Assembly (NCBI GenBank): GCA_041874755.1 | Contig: CP102611.1 | Coordinates: 1,984,001-2,048,000, forward strand | Reading direction: 5' to 3' | Length of the DNA: 64,000 nt | Origin: Chitinibacter sp. SCUT-21 | GTDB taxonomy: Bacteria > Pseudomonadota > Gammaproteobacteria > Burkholderiales > Chitinibacteraceae | Notes under the pieces: model-generated | Told to the model about the DNA's origin: nothing | Database searches by the model: none | What the model saw: the letters and a program-made list of their open reading frames with translations, nothing else | Part shown: positions 51,731-60,203 of the stretch, piece by piece | Layout of the letters: every line of letters begins with the position of its first letter | Position numbering within the stretch: position 1 is the stretch's first letter | Program-made: the position numbers and the translations under genes

Positions 51731-53131
51731 ATGCATAAGTTAAATAAATCACTCGGATTTTCCCTCGTTGAGATGTTGGTCGCCTTAGTCATTCTCGCTG
51801 TAGGTTTACTAGGATTAGCTGGATTTCAAAGTAAAATGATGTCAGAAGCCACTCGTTCGAAAGAAACGAGCATCGCAGAAATGTTGGCAAAAGAGAAAAT
51901 GGAAGAATTGCGACAAAAAGGCTATGTAGCAGTGTCAGCAATGGCATCATCCGCTTCAGAAACAATTATTCAATCAAATTATTCGCAAGTAAATTTAATA
52001 CGAACAGTTTCTATTGCATCTGGCCCAGCCCCTGATTCAAGATTAGTTACTGTACTAATAACTTGGCAAAATAGTGCGGGAGATAATAAGTCATTTGAGC
52101 TGAAATCGTATATTGCTAAATATGATCCAAAAGATTTTGTGACATCAACGGCAGCGAATCAAGCTGCTAATGATCCTATTGCAACGATTAGAGAATGGAC
52201 TAAGGATAAAAGCTGGGGTAAAGATGTCATAGTTAAGTATAAAGATCCAACAACAGGAACAACTAAGTACTATATCTCCGAAAGTCAACATTACGATGAT
52301 ATAAATACTATTAGTAAGCCTTCTGATAGTAACCAATGGACTGAGGCCTATTTTTTAGAAGGTAAAGCACAATGGAGAACAAATAATCTTAGTGATGGTT
52401 CGATCTGTGAAATTCGGCTACAGGATGAAGCGACTGCTTTTGTAACTAAGCCAAAAAATCCAGGATCTGGAATTGATTATGATATTTCAAAAACAGTCCC
52501 TTCAACCACTGCACGTCGGTGTAGCCCTAACTTGATTTCTGGAAGTGGCATGTTGCAGGCTAATTTTGCTTGTGCATTGAAGGTTACTGAAATTAATCCT
52601 GGAAAAAGTATATTTTTAGGTTGTGGTATTGAAGGTGGACAAAATAATATTTTGAAATCGACTGTTGCCGGTGCTTATAAGGTTGCTACTAAGGATATTG
52701 TTTTATCTATTTGTGAAGGAAGCGGAACTTGTGCATTCCCAACACCATCACCAACACCATTAACAGCACCTAGTCCAACGCCTGTCCCAACCGTAACTCC
52801 AACGCCAGAACCTGGTACTACACCATTACCAACGGCTGAGCCGATTAGCCCGGCAACCATTAACATTAAGGTTAATTTAAGTGCAAATAATAAAGATGCA
52901 GCTACAAGTTGCACTATGAGTTATACCAATTCATGTTCGCAAACAACATATAGTACCGCGGTAAGTTCAAATAGTACTACCCGCGTTTATAGTGATTCTT
53001 GTTCAATTATTGCACCATATACAGAAGCTGTAGCGACTGCTGTTTGTAAAAGGGATAATAATAGTACAGAGACACAATCAATTACCATTAAAAATGGTGA
53101 AACATATTTAATAGATTTTAACATCTTATAG
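51731..53131 (+). CDS. pilV: type IV minor pilin, PilV-like, with long C-terminal extension
   Basis: A 466-residue prepilin. The leader MHKLNKSLG precedes FSLVEMLVALVILAVGLLGL with Glu+5, then AGFQSKMMSEATRSKE, the PilV pattern. Usual PilV proteins are about 150-200 residues. Here a long extension follows, with a Pro/Thr linker (PTPSPTPLTAPSPTPVPTVT) near 340-375 and a terminal beta domain of about 90 residues with four Cys. It may be a tip adhesin. GGAG lies before the ATG at 51731. Confidence 0.82.
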   Translation: MHKLNKSLGFSLVEMLVALVILAVGLLGLAGFQSKMMSEATRSKETSIAEMLAKEKMEELRQKGYVAVSAMASSASETIIQSNYSQVNLIRTVSIASGPAPDSRLVTVLITWQNSAGDNKSFELKSYIAKYDPKDFVTSTAANQAANDPIATIREWTKDKSWGKDVIVKYKDPTTGTTKYYISESQHYDDINTISKPSDSNQWTEAYFLEGKAQWRTNNLSDGSICEIRLQDEATAFVTKPKNPGSGIDYDISKTVPSTTARRCSPNLISGSGMLQANFACALKVTEINPGKSIFLGCGIEGGQNNILKSTVAGAYKVATKDIVLSICEGSGTCAFPTPSPTPLTAPSPTPVPTVTPTPEPGTTPLPTAEPISPATINIKVNLSANNKDAATSCTMSYTNSCSQTTYSTAVSSNSTTRVYSDSCSIIAPYTEAVATAVCKRDNNSTETQSITIKNGETYLIDFNIL

Positions 53132-53133
53132 AC

Positions 53134-53153
53134 AAAGGGGCTTCGGCCCCTTT
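53134..53153 (+). terminator. terminator of the minor pilin operon
   Basis: AAAGGGGC pairs with GCCCCTTT around the stable TTCG tetraloop, followed by AATATTTT, directly after the pilV stop. Confidence 0.88.
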
Positions 53154-53253
53154 AATATTTTATTAACTAATAATTTTGAATTTATCTAGATAGTTACCTA
53201 TAAAAATCAATAAATTAATTTAATATTTAAAGCTTGGTATAACTCATTAAGAT

Positions 53254-53733
53254 TTAAATCTTACTAATAATTTCAGCATAGTCTGGAATACCAATGTATT
53301 TCTTAACCAATTTCCCATCTTTACCTATTAAATAATTGGTCGGCGTTAATGTAACGCCTCCGTATTTCTTTGCAATTTCACCATCTGCATCATGAACTAT
53401 TTTAAATGGAATATTTTCTTTTTTATTATAGTTTTTAATGTATTCAATATTGTCGTAATTCATTGCTACTGCAATCGTTTGAAAACGGTTTTCACCATAT
53501 TTCAGTTGTAATTTTTTTAGCTCAGGCATCTCTTGCATACAGCCTGTACAGCTGGTTGCCCAAAAATTTACCAGTACTATCTTACCTTTGTAGTCAGATA
53601 ATTTGATCTTTTGACCATCTAAGGTAGTCATTAGGTGCTCTGCTGGTAGTTGATCTTCACTTGAAAGTACAAAGTAGCTAGCTATAGCAGTGGTCAGTAG
53701 GCAAGCAATGATCACTTGTAGACGGGTTTTCAT
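53254..53733 (-). CDS. TlpA/ResA-like membrane-anchored thioredoxin
   Basis: A 159-residue periplasmic protein. The N-terminal helix (about 5-23) anchors it or is a signal. LSDYKGKIVLVNFWATSC followed by TGC places the CxxC redox pair (Cys-Thr-Gly-Cys) near 62-65. VTLTPTNYLIGKDGK has the cis-Pro loop. Such proteins reduce cytochrome c apoproteins or metal-site Cys. AAGGAAAA precedes the ATG. It is AT-rich like the adjacent pilin cluster and is divergent from the DnaA-box region. Confidence 0.88.
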   Translation of the reverse strand: MKTRLQVIIACLLTTAIASYFVLSSEDQLPAEHLMTTLDGQKIKLSDYKGKIVLVNFWATSCTGCMQEMPELKKLQLKYGENRFQTIAVAMNYDNIEYIKNYNKKENIPFKIVHDADGEIAKKYGGVTLTPTNYLIGKDGKLVKKYIGIPDYAEIISKI

Positions 53734-53804
53734 AGGGTTTTCCTTCGTTCGTTGGGTATTTTATGGCATGTAGTCTGTTTTGCGTGTGCTTTTGTTCCGT
53801 AAAT

Positions 53805-53870
53805 CAAGGAAGGTTTTCTTTACATATATATTGATAAGAAAAGGATAGTAATAATAAATAAGGGCAGCTA
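53805..53870. other. AT-rich tract beside the DnaA-box cluster
   Basis: A stretch dominated by A and T (ACATATATATTGATAAG, AATAATAAATAAGG) lies directly left of the first DnaA box, the arrangement expected of a DNA-unwinding element. It could instead be simple promoter DNA. Confidence 0.5.
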
Positions 53871-53875
53871 AAACT

Positions 53876-54006
53876 TGTGGATAAGTCATTTTCTATAATT
53901 GATTCAATACTTTATACTATCCACAAGTCTTCTTACCTTTTCGGTATCCCCTGTGGGTAATTTGGTGAGGGTTTTATCCACAGATGATTTTATTGGATTA
54001 TCCACA
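53876..54006. promoter_or_regulatory. cluster of five DnaA-box-like sequences (candidate oriC or DnaA-binding locus)
   Basis: Three exact TTATCCACA 9-mers lie at 53876-53884 (minus), 53974-53982 (plus) and 53998-54006 (plus). One-mismatch boxes lie at 53917-53925 (CTATCCACA) and 53952-53960 (TTACCCACA, minus). The first two form a perfect 11-bp inverted repeat, ACTTGTGGATA and TATCCACAAGT. The region is gene-free. Confidence 0.7.
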
Positions 54007-54098
54007 GTGCGGGTCGTTCTTGCACACATGCCAAGTATCTGATTTGTTAAGACGTTTGTGAATAAGCGTATAATCGCGCTTTTTCTTGGGGGTGCATG

Positions 54099-55010
54099 AT
54101 GGCAATTCAGTGGTTTCCGGGACATATGCATGTGGCTCGCAAGAAAGTTGCTGAGACCTTGGCTAAGGTTGATGTGGTGATTGAGATTGTTGATGCACGT
54201 ATGCCTTTGTCGAGTAGCAACCCGATGATTGAGAAGTTGCGGATGCATCGACAGCGACCAGCGTTGAAGATTTTGAATAAGGCTGATTTAGCTGATCCAA
54301 CTCTGAACAAAGTCTGGTTAGAGTGGTTTCGCGCTCAGCCTGGTACCGAGGCGATTTTGCTGGGTGAAGATAACAAACAAGAAGCGTTAAAGAAGATTCC
54401 ACAGCTGTGTTTGAAGTTGGCCCCGTTTCGTACTGGGGTTGAAAAACCGCTGCGTGCGATGATTATGGGTATTCCTAACGTTGGTAAATCGACTTTGCTC
54501 AATACTTTGGCGCAACGCAAAGTTGCTAAAGTGGCTGATACGCCGGGGGTGACGAAATCTCAGCAACGGATTGAAACGTTGGGCGGCGTTATTTTGTATG
54601 ACACGCCGGGTTTGATGTGGCCTAAAGTCGAGCATGAGCCTTCCGGCTTTAGATTAGCGCTTGGTGGCTCGATTGGTCGTAATGCTTATGATGAAGTGGA
54701 AGTGGCGTACTTTGCGATTGAGGCTTTGAAAGCGCGCTATCCAGCCGAATTGATGAAGCGTTATAAATTGCCTGATTTGAATGGCGAAGTGGAAGAGTTG
54801 TTTGAGCGCATTGGCCGTAAGCGAGGCGCGGTGATGAGTGGCGGGATTATTGACGAGCAAAAAACGGCGGATTTGATTATTACCGATTACCGCACGAAAG
54901 CGATTGGTCGCATGACACTGGAAACGCCGGATGATTTCATTGGTGTTGACTTGGGCTCGGGTGATGATCTGGCTGAATCCGACGTTGCGGATAGCGAAGA
55001 AGCGCAATAA
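54099..55010 (+). CDS. ylqF: ribosome biogenesis GTPase YlqF/RbgA
   Basis: A 303-residue circularly permuted GTPase. The motifs come in the order G4 (ILNKADLAD), G1 (GIPNVGKSTLLNTL) and G3 (YDTPGLMWP), as in the YlqF/YawG family. The N-terminus IQWFPGHMHVARKKVAE is diagnostic. In Bacillus the protein matures the 50S subunit. GGGGG lies 4-9 bases before tandem ATG codons; the second, at 54099, gives the better spacing. It lies directly right of the DnaA-box cluster. The C-terminus is acidic. Confidence 0.94.
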   Translation: MAIQWFPGHMHVARKKVAETLAKVDVVIEIVDARMPLSSSNPMIEKLRMHRQRPALKILNKADLADPTLNKVWLEWFRAQPGTEAILLGEDNKQEALKKIPQLCLKLAPFRTGVEKPLRAMIMGIPNVGKSTLLNTLAQRKVAKVADTPGVTKSQQRIETLGGVILYDTPGLMWPKVEHEPSGFRLALGGSIGRNAYDEVEVAYFAIEALKARYPAELMKRYKLPDLNGEVEELFERIGRKRGAVMSGGIIDEQKTADLIITDYRTKAIGRMTLETPDDFIGVDLGSGDDLAESDVADSEEAQ

Positions 55011-55178
55011 TCATGAATAAATGAGATAGGTATTAATTTGAAGACTATGTTGGATATTGTTTTCAAGGCTATACCTATTGATGCTGTGGGTCGAGATTAG
55101 GAGTCGTTCAGATCTGAGCGCGAAATTGTTTAAAATGAGCTTAATATTGCTTGTTAAGTCCATGATTGGAAGAGTGAG

Positions 55179-55379
55179 ATGGAAGCAGAATTAGGAACGC
55201 TGGAAGAGAAAGTGAAGCAGCTGGCTGATCTATGTCGCCATTTGCGCAATGAAAATCGTGAGTTGCGCCAAGCTTTGTTGCAGGCAAATCATGATAATCT
55301 GCATTTGCAGCAAAAATTGGCGGGAACGAAAGAGCGAGTTGCAACCATCTTGGCAAAATTGCCGGAGGATATGGCATGA
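55179..55379 (+). CDS. ZapB-like / TIGR02449-type coiled-coil protein
   Basis: A 66-residue, nearly all-helical protein (LEEKVKQLADLCRHLRNENR, then ALLQANHDNLHLQQKLAGTK) forming a coiled coil. Small coiled-coil proteins of this type regularly precede zapA and are thought to act with it at the division ring. GGAAGAG stands before the ATG. The stop overlaps the zapA ATG (ATGA). Confidence 0.82.
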   Translation: MEAELGTLEEKVKQLADLCRHLRNENRELRQALLQANHDNLHLQQKLAGTKERVATILAKLPEDMA

Positions 55380-55687
55380 GCGATGCGATCAAGCAGTTAG
55401 ATATTTCAATCATGGGGCGCGAGTTCCGGGTTGCCTGCCCAGAAAGCGAAGAGGCGACGCTGCTGCAAGCAGTGCAGCTTCTTGATCAGCGTATGCACGA
55501 TATTCGCAGCAATGGCAAAGTGATCGGTTTGGAAAAGATTGCGATCATGGCTGCACTGAATATGACGCACGAGTTTCTACAAACCAAGGTGCCTGGTGGA
55601 ATTGACATCGGCGCTTTTCAGCGTAGAATCGATGGCATGAATTCAACGATTGATGCGGTCTTGCAAGAACAGACCGAGCTGTTTTAA
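55376..55687 (+). CDS. zapA: cell division protein ZapA
   Basis: A 103-residue protein. IKQLDISIMGREFRVACPES is the ZapA N-terminal domain, and LLDQRMHDIRSNGKVIGLEK followed by IAIMAALNMTHEFL is the conserved middle. The rest is a coiled coil. ZapA bundles FtsZ protofilaments at mid-cell. It is followed by the 6S RNA gene and the 5-FCL gene, the order known from many Gamma- and Betaproteobacteria. Confidence 0.95.
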   Translation: MSDAIKQLDISIMGREFRVACPESEEATLLQAVQLLDQRMHDIRSNGKVIGLEKIAIMAALNMTHEFLQTKVPGGIDIGAFQRRIDGMNSTIDAVLQEQTELF

Positions 55688-55705
55688 TCATCAATCGCAC
55701 CCTTT

Positions 55706-55901
55706 GCTTTCCTGCGGTGTTCGTAACGGCTCAGATTCTTTGAACCGATAAGCTGTATAGCATGTCCGCCGGGTCTCCCGACGCCTGTTGTGAGCATTCA
55801 CTCTGTTTCGGCAGTTTCCGAATGCACCTGATGGCATCGACTTGGTGGCAACTTGAACCATTGGGTTCAAGATGCGAGTCGGTACGGCATTCGCGGGAAG
55901 C
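55706..55901 (+). ncRNA. ssrS: 6S RNA
   Basis: The region between zapA and the 5-FCL gene folds like 6S RNA: the 5' part (CTTTCCTGCGGTG) pairs with the 3' part (CATTCGCGGGAAG), and the conserved tract TTGAACC...GGGTTCAAG lies in the 3' half as in E. coli. 6S RNA binds sigma-70 RNA polymerase through its central bubble in stationary phase. The ends are estimated from pairing. Confidence 0.9.
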
Positions 55902-55911
55902 CCCTCACTCT

Positions 55912-56517
55912 ATGTCTTCATTGACCATCTCCACCGCCAAAGCTGATTTAAGACGCTCATTGCGTCATGCTCGTGCTGCGATTTCAGTCGAGCAACGATT
56001 AGCTGCCGCCTGGGCGGTTTGCGCTTCCCCACAAATTCGCCAACGATTACGCCGCGGCAAGAAAATTGCAGTGTATGTGCCTGTGGGTGGCGAATTTCCA
56101 ACTTGGCCATTGATTCTCACTGCATTGCACCGTGGTTGTGAAGTCTATTTACCGCGTACTCCGCGCTTTGGTCGGCAATTGCAATTTGTGCGGCTAGATC
56201 AAAATTCAATTTGGCAGCTGGGAAAGTTTAATATCCCCGTTCCGTTTCATTCAGAACATTGCTCGGCCAAGAGCTTAGACACTGTATTTGTGCCATTGCT
56301 TGGCTTTGACACTCGTTGTGCTCGAATGGGGCAGGGTGGCGGTTACTACGATACGACGTTTGCATTTCGCCGTGTACGGAGAAGCTGGCAAAAACCTAAA
56401 TTGATTGGCTTAGGGTTTGCAGTTCAGCAAGTGGAAGCCTTACCAATAGAGCCGTGGGATTTATTGCTCGACGCGGTACAAACCGAATGTAAATATTTGC
56501 AACCTCTTCACCGATAG
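55912..56517 (+). CDS. ygfA: 5-formyltetrahydrofolate cyclo-ligase
   Basis: A 201-residue enzyme that converts 5-formyl-THF to 5,10-methenyl-THF with ATP. KADLRRSLRHARAAIS is the N-terminal basic helix, KKIAVYVPVGGEFPTWP the substrate strand, and ARMGQGGGYYDTTFAFRR the conserved Gly-rich ATP/Mg loop. The ATG at 55912 lies just after the end of 6S RNA, with which it is probably co-transcribed, as in E. coli. Confidence 0.95.
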   Translation: MSSLTISTAKADLRRSLRHARAAISVEQRLAAAWAVCASPQIRQRLRRGKKIAVYVPVGGEFPTWPLILTALHRGCEVYLPRTPRFGRQLQFVRLDQNSIWQLGKFNIPVPFHSEHCSAKSLDTVFVPLLGFDTRCARMGQGGGYYDTTFAFRRVRRSWQKPKLIGLGFAVQQVEALPIEPWDLLLDAVQTECKYLQPLHR

Positions 56518-56643
56518 TTTATTGATCAATACTGGTTATTCCGCAGGTACATCGGTGTAAAATTTCGCTATGATGTGTGCATGGTTATTTTCATGTCAGC
56601 TTTTTAGCTCTGGCTGCTTATCATTTTCACTGTAGAGGTTATC

Positions 56644-56919
56644 ATGGCTGCAATCGTATCTAACCCTGTTAGCATTGTGAACGCGACTGGCCTTCATGCT
56701 CGTCCCGCTGCCAATGTAGTGAATGTTGCTAAACAATATCAATCAGATATCAAACTGGTTTTCAAAACGATCGAAGCGAATGCCAAATCGGTGGTTTCAG
56801 TAATGGGGCTTGATGTTAGCTTGGGCGACAAGATTCAAATCAAAGCCGATGGCCCTGATGCTCAAGCGGCGATTAATGCCTTGATTCAGGTAATTAGTAG
56901 TGGTTGTGGCGAGAAATAA
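56644..56919 (+). CDS. ptsH: PTS phosphocarrier HPr
   Basis: A 91-residue HPr. The phospho-His lies in TGLHARPAANVVNVA (His near 19), and the regulatory Ser site in EANAKSVVSVMGLDV matches Ser46. It takes the phosphate from EI and passes it to IIA domains. The sequence is close to the HPr domain inside the downstream fusion protein (NAKSVVAIMGLEV), so two HPr modules are encoded within about 1.2 kb. It has its own terminator. Confidence 0.95.
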   Translation: MAAIVSNPVSIVNATGLHARPAANVVNVAKQYQSDIKLVFKTIEANAKSVVSVMGLDVSLGDKIQIKADGPDAQAAINALIQVISSGCGEK

Positions 56920-56934
56920 GCCATTTCAATCGAT

Positions 56935-56957
56935 AAGGGCAGCTCGCTGCCCTTTTT
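56935..56957 (+). terminator. rho-independent terminator of ptsH
   Basis: AAGGGCAGC pairs with GCTGCCCTT around TC, followed by T and G. It separates HPr from the fusion gene. Confidence 0.9.
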
Positions 56958-57230
56958 GTTTGCCCAATATTCTGTAATTCAGAATTAGAAATTGTAAATT
57001 TACGTAAATGCACGATCTAGTTTCACAAAGATTCTGATTAGAAACAATTTTTCGTGCAGCGCTTCGCGACACAATGCGCCGAGTGGATTTTAAACAATCA
57101 TCGAATGAGTAATTTTGGCAGCCCGTAAAGCAACTATTTACCCCCATGCAGATGGAATATCGTTTTAAACTCATTCCATCAATTGATGCATAGCTTTAGC
57201 CAGATATCGAACAAAAAACGAGGTATTTTT
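56958..57230. promoter_or_regulatory. upstream region of the IIA-HPr-EI fusion gene
   Basis: About 270 bases without a gene. A dyad ATTCTG-TAATT-CAGAAT lies at 56969-56985 and could be an operator. GAGG lies before the ATG at 57231. The promoter itself could not be assigned. Confidence 0.45.
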
Positions 57231-59775
57231 ATGTCGAGCAATCCTGTAAGCCAGATTGAACTCAAAGCGCCTATATCCGGTGTGATGGTGCCTTTAGAAA
57301 AAGTGCCTGATCCAGTTTTTGCCCAAAAAATGGTGGGTGATGGGATCTCGATTGATCCAACCAGTAATGTATTGGTAGCCCCGCTGACGGGTAAAGTCAC
57401 CCAGTTGCACTCGTCAAAACATGCTGTGACTGTGACCTCCCCAACGGGAATCGAAGTGTTGATGCACATTGGTCTTGATACCGTGATGCTCAAAGGCAAC
57501 GGTTTTACTGCCAAAGTAAAAGAAGGCGATATCGTTGATGCTGGCCAAGCATTGATTGAGTTTGATATGGATTTGGTGGCGCGCAAGGCGGTTTCGCTGC
57601 TGACCCAGATCGTGATTACCAATAGCGATCAGGTTGCTAAATTTACCCCTGCGACTGGCTTAGTCGTTGCAGGACAAAATACCGCATTAACATTGCAGTT
57701 AGCTGCTGGCGTTGCAGGCGCGACTCAAGCAACTACCGCATCGAGCGAAGCTTATTCTGATCCAATCAAGGTGCCTAACCATACTGGTTTGCACGCGCGC
57801 CCATCTGCTGTTTTGGCCAATGCGGCAAAAACATACCAATCAGAAATTAAATTGGTCCGCGCAGGTGAAGAAGCGAACGCGAAATCGGTCGTTGCGATTA
57901 TGGGTTTAGAAGTTCAGCATAATGATGAAATTCGTGTCCGCGCCGCAGGTCCAGATGCGGCTGCGGCGGTAAAAGCATTGTCTGAGTTGATTCTCACTGG
58001 TTGTGGTGAAGATGTTGGCGGTCCTGTGCCGAAAACCAAACCAGCGCCAATGAACATCAAAACGGCCAAGCCAAAACCAAAGTCAGATGATCCAAATGTC
58101 TTGACGGGGGTTTCTGCATCGCCCGGTTTGGCGGTGGGTAATGTGTTTCATGTGAAACAAGAAGAAATCGCCGTGGTTGAAAAAGGTGAAGGGCAAGCGG
58201 TTGAAAAGCGTCGTTTGGATAAAGCGCTGAAAGATGCTCATCAGCAATTGGAAAATCTAAAAGCTGAAATTTCCGACGCCAGCAAAGCTGAAATTTTCGC
58301 CGCTCATCAAGAGTTGTTGGAAGATCCAGATTTACTAGCGATTGCTATTGCCAACATCGGCCAAGAAAAAAGCGCCGCTTTTGCCTGGAAAATCGCATTC
58401 ACTACTTACGCCGACAAATTGGCAGGCTTGAAAAACGAAGTATTGGCTGGCCGTGCCAACGATATCCGCGACGTGGGTCGTCGCGGTATTGCGCTTGATC
58501 GCTGGTGTTGAAGAAGCGGCGATGGTTGTTCCTGAAAATGCGATTTTGATTGCGGAAGAACTCACGCCATCTGATACCGCCAGCATGGATCGCACCAAAG
58601 TATTGGGTTTCTGCACCACCGGTGGTGGCGCAACCAGCCACGTTGCCATCTTGGCGCGCTCGCTCAATATCCCTGCGATCTGTGGTATTGACGAAGACGT
58701 GTTGGAATTAGCCAATGGCACCCCTGTAATTCTGGATGGTACGCGCGGCACATTGCGCAAAAACCCATCGGAAGCTGAGGTGGCAGCGATTCGCGACAAA
58801 CAAGCTGCGCAAGCTACAAAACGTGCGGCTGAATTGGCTGCGGCGTTTGAACCTGCGGTGACTAAAGATGGTACGCACGTTGAAGTGGTTGCCAATATTG
58901 GTGGTTTGGACGACGCGGTTGATGGTGTGAAGTTGGGCAGTGAGGGTGTGGGTCTACTACGTAGCGAGTTCCTGTACCTAGAGCGCACCGACGCGCCAAC
59001 GGAAGAAGAACAAAGCCAAATTTATATCGATATTGCTAAAGCACTGGGCAACGATAAAACCTTCGTTGTACGTACGCTCGACGTCGGTGGCGACAAACCA
59101 TTGGCTTACTTGCCGATGCCAGTCGAAGAAAATCCATTCTTGGGGATTCGCGGTGTGCGTTTGTGCTTGGCTGAGCCAGAAATCTTGCACACCCAAGTTC
59201 GTGCGGTATTGCGCGCTGCGCCATATTCAAAATTGGCGATCATGTTCCCAATGATTACCAGCTTGGAAGAAGTGCGCGAAGTGAAACGCGTCGTGGCCGA
59301 AGAAAAAGCCGCACTCGGTATTACGCAAGACGTGCAAGTCGGCATTATGGTTGAAGTACCTGCCACTGCAGTGATGGCGGAGCAATTTGCGCGTGAAGTT
59401 GATTTCTTCTCGATCGGTACTAACGATTTAACGCAATACACTTTGGCGATGGATCGTGGTCACCCGAAATTGGCGAAACAAGCCGACGTGATGCACCCTG
59501 GTGTATTGAATCTGATCAATATGACGGTGCAAGGTGCGCACAAACACGGTAAGTGGGTTGGCGTGTGCGGCGGTATCGCGTCTGATCCAATGGCGATTCC
59601 ATTATTGCTCGGCATTGGTGTCGATGAATTGTCGGCCAGCGTGCCAACGATTCCGGCGATCAAAGCGCTGGTTCGCACTTTGGACAAAGCTGAATGCCAG
59701 AAACTGGCCGCAGAAATCTTGCAATTGGGTACCGCGGCTGAAGTGCGCGCCCGTTTATCTCAGCTGGTTGATTAA
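57231..59775 (+). pseudogene. PTS IIA-HPr-EI fusion protein, interrupted by an apparent one-base insertion
   Basis: Read as one gene this is a multiphosphoryl transfer protein of about 847 residues. IIA-Glc-type domain (about 1-150, phospho-His79 in LMHIGLD), HPr domain (about 180-265, His188 in GLHARPSAV), then EI (from about 290). A single extra G at 58485 or 58486 shifts the frame: the first part stops at 58511, and the rest continues from about 58487 in another frame with GGGATSHVAILARS (EI His) and GVCGGIASDP (EI Cys). Both parts are otherwise intact. It could be a sequencing error, a recent mutation, or less likely recoding. Confidence 0.9.
58144..58159. promoter_or_regulatory. weak parS-like sequence D
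   Basis: TGTTTCATGTGAAACA matches the parS consensus at 15 of 16 positions, but the change breaks the central palindrome. It lies inside the coding region of the IIA-HPr-EI fusion, so it may be chance. Confidence 0.45.
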
Positions 59776-59786
59776 GGAGAAGCACA

Positions 59787-60128
59787 ATGACAATGTTAAT
59801 CAGTTTTTTGGTGGGCTTAGTGCTTGGCGTCATTGGAATGAAGATGACACGCAAAGCGCCTGAAGCCACAGCGAGCAGCAACGCACCCATTGCACCCGCT
59901 GCGCCGAAAGCCATTGCTCAGCCATCGTCAGCAGTCAAGCCTGCTTGGCTCGTCGGCTTGGGTGGCGAAAGCAATGTACAAGAAGCCGAAACGATCGCCG
60001 TAACTCGTGTGCGAGTAACCTTGCAAGATGGTAGCCGACTCAATGAAGCGGCTCTCAAAGCTGCAGGTGTTCAGGCGGTAGCGCCGATTAATGCGAAAGT
60101 CTTTCACTTGATTGTCGGTCAGGCTTGA
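59787..60128 (+). CDS. membrane-anchored degenerate PTS IIB-like protein
   Basis: A 113-residue protein. An N-terminal membrane helix (about 3-19, LISFLVGLVLGVIGM) and an Ala/Pro-rich linker (about 25-50) lead to a IIB-Glc-like domain (about 52-113: WLVGLGGESNVQEAETIAVT, then RVRVTLQD, and FHLIVGQA). Where active IIB has Cys in xxCxTRLR, this one has Ala71 (IAVTRVRV), so it cannot carry phosphate there. AAGGAG and an 11-base gap couple it to the fusion gene. A regulatory or scaffold role is likely but unproven. Confidence 0.72.
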   Translation: MTMLISFLVGLVLGVIGMKMTRKAPEATASSNAPIAPAAPKAIAQPSSAVKPAWLVGLGGESNVQEAETIAVTRVRVTLQDGSRLNEAALKAAGVQAVAPINAKVFHLIVGQA

Positions 60129-60157
60129 TTTCATTCATGATCGTATCGCTTCATTTC

Positions 60158-60190
60158 AAAAGCCCACCGTGATCACGGTGGGCTTTTTTT
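60158..60190 (+). terminator. rho-independent terminator of the fusion/IIB-like operon
   Basis: A perfect 30-bp palindrome (AAAAGCCCACCGTGA and its complement) is followed by T to 60191. Confidence 0.93.
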
Positions 60191-60203
60191 TGATTTAAAT
60201 CAA
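60190..60203. promoter_or_regulatory. FNR/ANR-like box upstream of nagE
   Basis: TTGAT-TTAA-ATCAA is an exact match to the FNR/Anr half-site pair. It lies about 140 bases upstream of nagE and directly after a terminator, so it would act on nagE. Confidence 0.5.

Noticed and set aside
55762..55911. Longer N-terminus for the 5-FCL gene
   Set aside because: The upstream part lies in the 6S RNA and its conserved hairpin, so the coding start is 55912.
58479..58500. Programmed +1 frameshift in the EI gene
   Set aside because: No slippery run, rare-codon pause or nearby stop typical of +1 recoding is visible at CGT CGC GGT; an error or mutation is simpler.
58335..58988. Minus-strand open frame of 217 codons across the EI frameshift
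   Set aside because: It is a shadow of conserved EI coding sequence on the + strand and does not explain the frameshift.
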